Assembly: GCA_035301025.1 (NCBI GenBank)
Contig: DATGUV010000178.1
Span: forward strand, 1 to 10,863
Length of the DNA: 10,863 bases
Source: CALAMD01 sp035301025
GTDB lineage: Bacteria; Bacillota; Bacilli; Bacillales; Amphibacillaceae
Direction: 5' to 3'
Shown: positions 1 through 6,591 of the stretch, piece after piece
Position numbering within the stretch: the stretch's first letter is position 1
Layout: each line of letters opens with the position of its first letter
The notes under the pieces: model-generated
The model's input: only the letters and a program-made list of their open reading frames with translations
Databases searched by the model: none
Told to the model about the DNA's origin: nothing
Position numbers and translations under genes: made by a program

Positions 1-2
1 GA

Positions 3-31
3 TTGACAATTTAAAATTCATGCGTTATTAT
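3..31 (+). promoter_or_regulatory. Sigma-A type promoter, distal oppA promoter candidate
   Basis: A perfect TTGACA (3-8) is followed after a 17-base spacer by TATTAT (26-31), one mismatch from TATAAT. This is the best housekeeping promoter match seen in the window, and it faces the opp genes. Transcription from it would give a leader of roughly 230 bases before oppA. Because it sits at the window edge, it could also serve something that cannot be seen. The call rests on the two boxes alone. Confidence 0.55.
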
Positions 32-132
32 TGAATCACTTTTCATAAGAGATTTATGCGCTCCTCAAAATGTGTTTGTTTTACATACAACATTTCACAA
101 AAAGACTGAAAAATGACAAGAATATGTATCTA

Positions 133-138
133 TATAAT
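133..138 (+). promoter_or_regulatory. Possible second -10 box upstream of oppA
   Basis: A perfect TATAAT lies in an AT-rich stretch about 130 bases before the oppA start. No good -35 box sits at the normal distance: the 17-base spacing gives AAAATG, and the best look-alike, ATGACA at 113-118, is only 14 bases away. It would be a weak or activator-dependent promoter if it is one. AT-richness alone could produce this hexamer. Confidence 0.3.
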
Positions 139-205
139 ATAGACTATTTTGTGAGAAGACAGTCAAGAAGAGTGCATTATTTTTTGGCGCATAAGAAAGC
201 GCATT

Positions 206-240
206 CATTTTGAGGATACATTACTATGTGATGTACGTAA
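206..240 (+). promoter_or_regulatory. oppA leader: small hairpin and tiny upstream reading frames
   Basis: Just before the oppA ribosome binding site, 217-223 can pair with 229-235 (7 pairs, one G-U, loop CTATG). The same stretch carries a GAGGA (212-216) nine bases before an ATG directly followed by TGA (226-231). The stop overlaps a second ATG at 231, which opens a 15-codon frame ending at 278, inside the oppA start. CATTTTGAGGA at 206-216 is the exact reverse complement of 62-72. These are direct observations; a regulatory role is speculative. Confidence 0.25.
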
Positions 241-270
241 GTAGTCTAAATAATACAAGGGGGCAGTTTA

Positions 271-1911
271 ATGAATAAAAAGTGGTTTTTAATTTCAATC
301 TTTGGAATTTTCGCGTTATTATTAACGGCTTGTGGTTTCACAGATTCAGATGATTCTAATGGGAAAGATGACGCAAATGGTGATGCTTCAGGAGCTGATT
401 CAGAACAAGTACTAAATTTAACTACGACAAGTGAGATTGCGTCGTTAGACATTAAAGAAGAACATGGAGTGTTAACTGCTATTGCAAATACGAGAGAGGG
501 ATTGTATTTCTTAGATAAGGATCATCAACCAGCACTTGCAGGTGCAGAATCACATGATGTTAGTGATGATGGTCTCGTGCATACATTTAAAATTCGTGAA
601 AACACATGGACAAATGGCGACCCAGTAACTGCACATGATTATGAATATTCGTGGAAGAGAACTGTTGGGGAAGCTGGATATTATGCGTATTCTTTTGCAA
701 ACGCGAACGTTGAAAATGCTCAAGCGATTATGGATGGAGATGCAGATCAAGATGAACTTGGAATCGAAGCTACTGATGATGAGACGCTTGTTGTAACATT
801 AACTGAACCTTATCCATTATTTGAATTATCACTAGCATTCCCAGCATTTGGTCCTATTAATGAATCTTTTCAAAAGGAAGCTGGAGAAGATTATGGGCAG
901 GAACATGATCAAGTTGTTTCAAATGGACCATTCTATATTTCCGATTGGAAACATGGTCAGGGATGGCAATTTAAGAAAAATGAAGATTACTGGAATGCAG
1001 ATGAAGTTACGTTAGAAGAAGTAAACGTGACGGTTGTAAAAGAAGAATCAACAGCAGTGAACCTATATGAATCAGGAGAAATTGATCTTGTAGAATTATC
1101 TGCGGCATTCATTGATAAGTACCAAGATGATGAAAACTATACAACAGAAAATACAGCCATGATCCGTTTCTTACGTTTTAACCATACCCATGAAGCTCTC
1201 GGAAATGTCAACATTCGAAGAGCGCTTGATATGGGATGGGACAAAGAATCTTTAACAGACGTTATTTTGAAGAATGGTACTGTTCCAACATACTTTTTAG
1301 TTCCTGATATTGCAATTGGTCCTTCAGGGGAAACATTCCGGGAAATGAATGGAGACTTTAAAGGGACATTAGAAGAGGCACAAGAGTATTTTGACAAGGG
1401 AATGGAAGAAATCGGTGAAACAGAGATTGAACTTGGATTATTAACGGCTGATGATACGGATGATAAAGCAACAGCTGAATATTTGAAAGATCAATGGGAA
1501 GCAAACTTTGATGGACTTACGATTAACATTGTTCTTCAACCTTTCCAAAGCCGACTAGATATGGAGAAAGCAATCGATTATGATATCTCCATGTCAACAT
1601 ATACACCATCTTCTCCAGATCCACAGCAATATTTAAACATGTGGGAAACAGACGCAAACTTTAACCGGATGGATTATTCAAACGAAGCGTATGACGAACT
1701 AGTAATTGCTGGTAAGGAAGAATTAGATGAAGAAAAACGTTATGAAGTACTTTTAAAAGCAGAAAAAATGCTTTTTGAAGAAGACCAAGCAATTGCACCG
1801 ATGTATCAAGGCTCTTTAGCATTAATGACCCAACCATATGTTAAAGGAATGGTTTATCACCCGACAATTCCAGAATATGATTTACGCTGGACGTATATTG
1901 AAGGGAAATAA
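271..1911 (+). CDS. oppA: Oligopeptide ABC transporter substrate-binding lipoprotein OppA
   Basis: This is the extracellular receptor that binds peptides and delivers them to the OppBC channel. The N-terminus is a lipoprotein signal: MNKKW, a hydrophobic core, then lipobox LLTAC with the lipidated Cys at residue 21. A flexible Asp/Ser/Gly-rich linker (about 22-45) follows, and then an SBP_bac_5 fold to the end, with family-typical stretches such as FKIRENTWTNGDPVTAHDYE and SNGPFYISDW. At 546 residues it has the usual OppA length. The start is fixed by AAGGGGG (257-263), seven bases before the ATG, and by the signal peptide. It heads a complete oppABCDF set but is separated from oppB by 298 bases with two hairpins, as expected for a receptor made in excess over the channel. 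A DppE-like substrate range cannot be excluded. Confidence 0.95.
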   Translation: MNKKWFLISIFGIFALLLTACGFTDSDDSNGKDDANGDASGADSEQVLNLTTTSEIASLDIKEEHGVLTAIANTREGLYFLDKDHQPALAGAESHDVSDDGLVHTFKIRENTWTNGDPVTAHDYEYSWKRTVGEAGYYAYSFANANVENAQAIMDGDADQDELGIEATDDETLVVTLTEPYPLFELSLAFPAFGPINESFQKEAGEDYGQEHDQVVSNGPFYISDWKHGQGWQFKKNEDYWNADEVTLEEVNVTVVKEESTAVNLYESGEIDLVELSAAFIDKYQDDENYTTENTAMIRFLRFNHTHEALGNVNIRRALDMGWDKESLTDVILKNGTVPTYFLVPDIAIGPSGETFREMNGDFKGTLEEAQEYFDKGMEEIGETEIELGLLTADDTDDKATAEYLKDQWEANFDGLTINIVLQPFQSRLDMEKAIDYDISMSTYTPSSPDPQQYLNMWETDANFNRMDYSNEAYDELVIAGKEELDEEKRYEVLLKAEKMLFEEDQAIAPMYQGSLALMTQPYVKGMVYHPTIPEYDLRWTYIEGK

Positions 1912-1943
1912 TACGTACATTGATGCAATCAATAAGGATGTAG

Positions 1944-1971
1944 CGCGACTTCATTTTTACTTGAAGTTGCG
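1944..1971 (+). terminator. Stem-loop just after oppA (partial terminator or mRNA stabiliser)
   Basis: Ten bases at 1944-1953 (CGCGACTTCA) pair with 1962-1971 (TGAAGTTGCG) with one G-U pair and an eight-base loop, 32 bases after the oppA stop. The tail GTGAACTCTTTCCTT is pyrimidine-rich but has no clean run of U, so complete termination is unlikely. A hairpin here would suit partial termination or protection of the oppA message from 3' decay, which raises receptor levels over OppBCDF. The structure is visible; the role is inferred. Confidence 0.5.
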
Positions 1972-1996
1972 TGAACTCTTTCCTTAGGAGTAACAG

Positions 1997-2117
1997 CGTC
2001 AGAACCTTATCAACTACTGGAATACAGAAGGTGTAAACGAACTTTGAATGATAAACGGTGATATTTTTTTACCATCCAACAATACCAAATTACGACTTAC
2101 GTTGGGCATATATATAG
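1997..2117 (+). pseudogene. Decayed 3' end of a second oppA-type gene
   Basis: Read from 2070, the DNA encodes YHPTIPNYDLRWAYI and then TAG. The intact OppA ends in YHPTIPEYDLRWTYIEGK, so 13 of 15 aligned residues agree, although only about 33 of 45 bases do; most differences are at third codon positions. Further upstream, SEPYQLL (from about 1999) and, after a frame change, YWNTEGVN (about 2014-2039) resemble the OppA stretch SPDPQQYLNMWETDANFN. A TGA and other stops interrupt the frames, and the roughly 60 residues expected between the two patches are missing. This looks like a frameshifted, internally deleted remnant of a paralogous peptide receptor that once lay between oppA and oppB. The 3' part is convincing; the upstream patch is weaker. 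Confidence 0.7.
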
Positions 2118-2137
2118 TAGATAAATAATTGACAAGT

Positions 2138-2181
2138 AAAAAGGTGAGGACGTACCCGAAAGGATACTTCCTCTTCTTTTT
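2138..2181 (+). terminator. Terminator-like hairpin between oppA and oppB
   Basis: An A-tract (2138-2142) and a U-tract (2177-2181) flank a long imperfect stem closed by a GAAA tetraloop (2158-2161). GAGGA (2146-2150) pairs with TCCTC (2169-2173), GTA (2152-2154) with TAC (2165-2167) and CC with GG, with single mismatches between blocks. The A and U tracts also pair, so the whole element is nearly symmetrical. It ends 28 bases before the oppB start. Since oppBCDF has no other obvious promoter, it most likely acts as a leaky terminator that lowers oppBCDF expression relative to oppA. It probably belonged to the lost second receptor gene, whose remnant ends just upstream. Confidence 0.6.
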
Positions 2182-2209
2182 CTACATTGTAAACAAGAGG
2201 TGTGTAACT

Positions 2210-3142
2210 ATGGGGAAATATATTTTAAAACGTTTTGGATATATGCTTACTGCGTTATTTGTGATTGTTACACTAACGTTTTTACTCATGCAACTATTAC
2301 CTGGTACCCCATATGGAAACGTTGATGAGTTAACGGATAACCAAATAGAATTACTAGATAAAAGGTATGGACTTGATCAACCAGTAGCAGTTCAATATGT
2401 GAAGTATTTAGGTAATTTATTACAAGGTGATTTAGGAGTTTCATTTACATATACCGGGCGTTCTGTTAATACAATCATTGCCGAACGAATCGGACCTTCT
2501 GCGTTAATTGGAATGCAAGGGCTCATTTTTGGAACATTCGTTGGTCTTATACTTGGAATTGTATCTGCACTACGCCACAATACATTTTTAGATTATGGTT
2601 CTGTTGTTATTGCTGTTCTGGGTATGTCGATTCCAGCCTTCGTATTTGCAGCATTGATGCAATATTATATTGGCGTTCAATGGAAACTACTGCCACCGGC
2701 CTTATGGGAAGGGTACGCTAATACAATCATGCCAAGTATTGCATTATCTGTAACTGTTATGGCTACAGTAGCTAGGTTTATTCGCTCAGAAATGCTAGAA
2801 GTGCTAGGGCAAGATTATGTGATTACCGCACGGGCAAAAGGTATAAGTCAGTTTAATGTAACGGTCAAACACGTGATTCGTAATGCGCTTATTCCAGTAT
2901 TAACGATGTTAGCTCCTTTAACCGTTAGTTTACTAACGGGAACTCTCGTCATTGAAAAAATCTTTGCAGTGCCTGGGATTGGTGAGCAATTTACCATGTC
3001 TATTATGGTGAATGATTATAGTGTAATCATGGGGATCACCATATTCTATAGTTTCTTATTCGTTTCAATCATATTTATCGTCGATTTATTATACGGATTG
3101 TTAGATCCACGCATTCGTTTAGATGGGGGGAAACGTGAATGA
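2210..3142 (+). CDS. oppB: Oligopeptide ABC transporter permease OppB
   Basis: This is one of the two membrane subunits of the peptide channel. From the ATG at 2210 the protein has 310 residues, the normal OppB length, and begins MGKYILKRFGYML. Six membrane segments are expected at about 9-29, 98-119, 132-154, 170-188, 228-248 and 275-298. The conserved cytoplasmic EAA loop that docks on an ATPase is at about 202-226 (DYVITARAKGISQFN...KHVIRNAL). The frame is open back to a TTG at 2129, but those 27 extra codons run through the terminator-like hairpin and do not look like OppB. AAGAGGTG (2195-2202), seven bases before the ATG, supports 2210. The stop overlaps the oppC start by four bases (ATGA). 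Confidence 0.95.
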   Translation: MGKYILKRFGYMLTALFVIVTLTFLLMQLLPGTPYGNVDELTDNQIELLDKRYGLDQPVAVQYVKYLGNLLQGDLGVSFTYTGRSVNTIIAERIGPSALIGMQGLIFGTFVGLILGIVSALRHNTFLDYGSVVIAVLGMSIPAFVFAALMQYYIGVQWKLLPPALWEGYANTIMPSIALSVTVMATVARFIRSEMLEVLGQDYVITARAKGISQFNVTVKHVIRNALIPVLTMLAPLTVSLLTGTLVIEKIFAVPGIGEQFTMSIMVNDYSVIMGITIFYSFLFVSIIFIVDLLYGLLDPRIRLDGGKRE

Positions 3143-4149
3143 GCGAGCATAGAGATCATATATCTGAGGATATGTTCACGCCTGATCCAATTGTTGGAAA
3201 GGAAGAAACGCAAGTATCAGACACCCCTCAATTAAGTTTCTGGAAAGATGCTTGGATTCGTTTACGCAGAAACAAAGGGGCTGTCATTAGTATTGTTTTG
3301 CTATTATTTATTACGATCATGGCATTTGTTGGCCCAATGATGAATGAATATACATATAAAGATCAACAAATAGCTCACTCCCATTTACCACCGAAAGTTG
3401 TTGGTTTGGAATGGATAGGATTTGACGGAACTGATAAAAATGGGGTGGATGTATATAAAGAAAAAGGGATTGAAGATGTATATTGGTTCGGTACAGATCA
3501 GTTTGGAAGAGATATTTGGACGCGCGTATGGGAAGGGACAAAAATCTCGTTGTATATTGCCTTTTTGGCTGCGGCTTTAGACTTGATTATTGGAGTAGTT
3601 TACGGAGGAATTTCCGCTTTTTATGGTGGTCGCGTCGATAACGTGATGCAACGAATTATTGAAGTACTCGTTGGAATTCCAAACTTGATTTTAATCGTAC
3701 TGTTTATCCTTATTTTAGAGCCAGGTATTTTATCCATTACACTAGCATTAGTTATTACAGGATGGGTGAATATGGCTCGGGTTGTTCGTGGGGAATTACT
3801 TCAATTAAAAGGACAAGAGTTTGTACTAGCATCAAGAACCTTGGGATCTAGTGACTTCAAATTGATTACGAAGCATTTATTACCAAATGCTTTAGGTTCG
3901 ATTATTGTAACGTTAATGTTTACGATTCCGACAGCCATTTTCTTTGAAGCATTTTTAAGTTTTATTGGTTTAGGATTACAGCCGCCACTAGCTTCACTTG
4001 GTGTGTTAATTGAAGATGGATATCGTACGATGCAGTTGCTACCATATAAAATGATTTATCCGGCAATTGTTATTAGTGTCATTATGATTTGCTTTAACGT
4101 TTTAGCAGATGGACTTCGAGATGCACTCGATCCGAAAATGCGGAAGTAG
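3139..4149 (+). CDS. oppC: Oligopeptide ABC transporter permease OppC
   Basis: This is the second membrane subunit of the peptide channel, pairing with OppB. It has 336 residues. A cytoplasmic N-tail of about 45 residues precedes the first membrane helix (about 47-66). The external loop carries the family-typical stretch EKGIEDVYWFGTDQFGRDIW (109-128). Further helices lie at about 137-158, 172-193, 196-213, 252-275 and 305-325. The EAA loop is at about 227-250, running from EFVLASRTLGSSDF to KHLLPN. The start overlaps the oppB stop in ATGA, with the run of G at 3125-3130 as ribosome binding site, so translation is probably coupled. The stop lies inside the oppD ribosome binding site. Confidence 0.95.
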   Translation: MSEHRDHISEDMFTPDPIVGKEETQVSDTPQLSFWKDAWIRLRRNKGAVISIVLLLFITIMAFVGPMMNEYTYKDQQIAHSHLPPKVVGLEWIGFDGTDKNGVDVYKEKGIEDVYWFGTDQFGRDIWTRVWEGTKISLYIAFLAAALDLIIGVVYGGISAFYGGRVDNVMQRIIEVLVGIPNLILIVLFILILEPGILSITLALVITGWVNMARVVRGELLQLKGQEFVLASRTLGSSDFKLITKHLLPNALGSIIVTLMFTIPTAIFFEAFLSFIGLGLQPPLASLGVLIEDGYRTMQLLPYKMIYPAIVISVIMICFNVLADGLRDALDPKMRK

Positions 4150-4161
4150 GAGGGGAAACAT

Positions 4162-5184
4162 GTGGATGAGATATTACAAGTGAAGGACCTCGATGTTTCC
4201 TTCAAAACATATAACGGTGAAACGAATGTATTACGAGGCGTGAATTTCTCCGTGCAAAAGGGAGGAACGTTAGCGATTGTAGGGGAATCTGGTTCTGGAA
4301 AGTCAGTTTCGGCCAAAACAATTATGCAATTATTACCAAAGCAAAACAGTATTGTAAACAACGGGGAAGTTTTATTTGAAGGTGAGAATTTACTTACGTA
4401 CAACGAACGAGAGATGCGAAAAGTTCGTGGTTCAGACATTTCTATGGTATTCCAAGATCCGATGACTTCATTAAATCCAACCATGTCTATCGGTAAACAA
4501 ATTATGGAAGGCTTGTTAGAACACCAAAATTTATCAAAGAAACAAGCCTATGATACTGCTGTTGGATTGATTGATTTAGTAGGTATATCAAATCCAGAAA
4601 GTAGAATGAAAGAATATCCACACCAATTCTCAGGAGGCATGCGTCAAAGAATTGTAGTAGCAATGGCGATTGCATGTAAACCGAGAATATTAATTGCTGA
4701 TGAGCCTACAACAGCTTTAGACGTGACGATTCAGGCGCAAATTTTAGATTTAATGAAGGACTTACAAAATCAATTAGATACATCCATTATTATTATCACT
4801 CACGATTTAGGTGTTGTGGCGAACATGGCACAGCGTGTTGCAGTTATGTATGCAGGGAGAGTCGTAGAAATAGGAACCGTTGATGAACTATTTTATGAAT
4901 CGAAACATCCATATACATGGGGATTATTAAGTTCTATGCCTAAACTTCATGAAGATGAGAGAGAACCCCTTGTACCTATTGTTGGTTCTCCTCCAGATTT
5001 AGAACAACCGATTCAAGGTTGTCCATTTGCACCAAGATGTCCTTATGCAATGAAAGTATGCCATTCTCATATGCCTGAAGACTTCTCGGTATCTGATACA
5101 CATGCTTCGGCTTGTTGGTTATTAGATGAACGGGCACCGGAAGTAAAAGCACCTGTTGGAACGGAAGTGAATGCAAATGAATAA
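4162..5184 (+). CDS. oppD: Oligopeptide ABC transporter ATP-binding protein OppD
   Basis: This is one of the two ATPases that power peptide import at the inner face of the membrane. It has 340 residues. Visible motifs are Walker A GESGSGKS (41-48), Q-loop Q98, signature FSGGM (156-160), Walker B ILIADEP (176-182) and switch His214. The OppD/F C-terminal domain carries Cys287, Cys293, Cys300 and Cys318, the pattern that binds a 4Fe-4S cluster in related peptide transporters. The start is GTG at 4162, six bases after AGGAGGGG (4148-4155). The next in-frame ATG lies beyond Walker A, so it cannot be the start. An out-of-frame ATG at 4160 overlaps the GTG and opens only seven codons. The gene end overlaps oppF. 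Confidence 0.95.
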   Translation: MDEILQVKDLDVSFKTYNGETNVLRGVNFSVQKGGTLAIVGESGSGKSVSAKTIMQLLPKQNSIVNNGEVLFEGENLLTYNEREMRKVRGSDISMVFQDPMTSLNPTMSIGKQIMEGLLEHQNLSKKQAYDTAVGLIDLVGISNPESRMKEYPHQFSGGMRQRIVVAMAIACKPRILIADEPTTALDVTIQAQILDLMKDLQNQLDTSIIIITHDLGVVANMAQRVAVMYAGRVVEIGTVDELFYESKHPYTWGLLSSMPKLHEDEREPLVPIVGSPPDLEQPIQGCPFAPRCPYAMKVCHSHMPEDFSVSDTHASACWLLDERAPEVKAPVGTEVNANE

Positions 5185-6166
5185 TCAGGAAAAATTAATC
5201 GAAATAAAAGACTTAAAAAAACACTTTCATCTGAAAAGACATACAACCCTGCAAGCTGTAGATGGAGTAACCTTAGATATATATCGCGGGGAAACGTTAG
5301 GAGTCGTAGGTGAATCAGGGTGTGGGAAATCTACTTTAGGAAGAACCCTTATTCGACTCTATGAACCTACTGCAGGGGAAGTTGTTTATAACGGAAAAGA
5401 TGTAGCCAATCGATTAACGAAAAAAGAAGAGCGACAGTTTCAAAAAGATGTGCAAATGATTTTTCAGGATCCTTATTCGTCACTAAACGCTCGGATGACC
5501 GTTAGTGAGATTATTTCTGAAGGGATCCGAATTCATGAACCAAGTTTATCACGAAAAGAAGTAGAAGCTCGAGTACACCAACTGTTAGATAGTGTAGGGT
5601 TACATAAACGATTTTCCAATCGGTATCCTCATGAATTTAGTGGGGGACAACGACAGAGAATTGGTATTGCCCGAGCACTAGCGGTGAATCCAGAGTTTAT
5701 TATCGCCGATGAACCTATAGCAGCGTTAGATGTTTCGATCCAAGCACAAATCGTCAATTTATTAAAAGAGCTTCAAGAAGAAAAAGGGCTCACCTATTTA
5801 TTTATTGCTCATGATTTATCCATGGTGAAACATATTAGTGATCGCGTAGCAGTAATGTATTTAGGAGGGGTTGTTGAATTATCTACGAGTGACGATTTGT
5901 ATCATGATCCTTTACATCCATATACCCAAGCTTTATTGTCGGCAATCCCTGTGGCAGATCCGAAAATAGAACGATCCAGAGAACGAATTATTTTAGAAGG
6001 GACTGTTCCAAGCCCTATTGATCCCCCAAGTGGTTGTCGATTTAGAACACGCTGTCCCCATGCGATGGATATTTGCGCACAAGTAGCTCCACAATGGAAA
6101 GAACAAAAACCAAATCACTTTGTTGCTTGCCATTTATACAATGAAGACGTGGAAGTGGATGAGTAA
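5177..6166 (+). CDS. oppF: Oligopeptide ABC transporter ATP-binding protein OppF
   Basis: This is the partner ATPase of OppD. From 5177 it has 329 residues. Motifs are Walker A GESGCGKS (45-52), Q-loop in MIFQDP, signature FSGGQ (154-158), Walker B FIIADEP (174-180) and switch His212. A C-terminal Cys set (287, 293, 300, 318) matches the one in OppD. Two in-frame ATGs exist, at 5171 and 5177. The ribosome binding site GGAAGTGA (5163-5170) is too close to the first and well spaced for the second, so 5177 is preferred; 5171 would add Met-Gln. Both starts lie within the end of oppD, so translation is likely coupled. Confidence 0.94.
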   Translation: MNNQEKLIEIKDLKKHFHLKRHTTLQAVDGVTLDIYRGETLGVVGESGCGKSTLGRTLIRLYEPTAGEVVYNGKDVANRLTKKEERQFQKDVQMIFQDPYSSLNARMTVSEIISEGIRIHEPSLSRKEVEARVHQLLDSVGLHKRFSNRYPHEFSGGQRQRIGIARALAVNPEFIIADEPIAALDVSIQAQIVNLLKELQEEKGLTYLFIAHDLSMVKHISDRVAVMYLGGVVELSTSDDLYHDPLHPYTQALLSAIPVADPKIERSRERIILEGTVPSPIDPPSGCRFRTRCPHAMDICAQVAPQWKEQKPNHFVACHLYNEDVEVDE

Positions 6167-6182
6167 AGAAGGTGTGAAATCT

Positions 6183-6569
6183 ATGAAATCGTTCAAGGGA
6201 ATAATATGGGTGATGATTATAATATGTTTTGCCTCTTTTGCGTACGGATTCTTTTTCGCACCAGCATTTGAGGCCATTCATGTACTGAATTTCATGTTTA
6301 TTCTTTCATTAATACTCATTGTTGTTGGAGCAGGAACAATCTTTTTATATAGTCCGCCCTTTCAAAGAACTGCATATAATTTTTCGTACTTTTTTTCCAA
6401 ACTAAAACGCGAAAATAAAGTTGCTGATGACGTAGAAAGGAAGGACGTCACCTATAAAGGAGATGATTTAAAAGAAAAAAAGCGACCTAAGTGGGTCACA
6501 TCTATATTTATTTCTGGTATATTGTTCGCCGTTATTTCAACCGTTTTATCTATAATGATTCATTCATGA
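6183..6569 (+). CDS. Small three-helix membrane protein, possibly DUF3899-type
   Basis: The protein has 128 residues from the ATG at 6183, chosen because AGAAGGTG (6167-6174) lies eight bases upstream; the frame is open further back but only into oppF. Hydrophobic segments are at about 7-27, 35-56 and 104-125. They are separated by a charged, Lys/Asp/Glu-rich stretch (about 72-103) that includes KKRPKW just before the last helix. No catalytic motif is visible. From memory it resembles DUF3899-type membrane proteins of bacilli, but this is not secure. It sits 16 bases after oppF and 22 before the peptidase gene, so it is almost certainly cotranscribed. A role as a transporter accessory or assembly factor is only a guess. 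Confidence 0.8.
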   Translation: MKSFKGIIWVMIIICFASFAYGFFFAPAFEAIHVLNFMFILSLILIVVGAGTIFLYSPPFQRTAYNFSYFFSKLKRENKVADDVERKDVTYKGDDLKEKKRPKWVTSIFISGILFAVISTVLSIMIHS

Positions 6570-6591
6570 ATGATTTAAATAGGAAAGGTAG

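Noticed and set aside
9..23. CodY-like palindrome in the oppA upstream region
   Set aside because: AATTTAAAATT is only a partial, AT-driven match to the CodY consensus AATTTTCWGAAAATT, with too many mismatches to support a site.
2129..2134. TTGACA as -35 box of an oppB promoter
   Set aside because: At spacings of 16 to 18 bases there is no -10-like hexamer; the expected place is the GTACCC stem of the hairpin.
2129..2209. Longer OppB beginning at TTG 2129
   Set aside because: The extra 27 codons run through the terminator-like hairpin, have no ribosome binding site, and do not resemble OppB. The ATG at 2210 has a good site and gives the normal length.
4056..4484. 142-codon minus-strand reading frame
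   Set aside because: It lies opposite the conserved end of oppC and the Walker A region of oppD, which are clearly coding. It has no recognisable domain.
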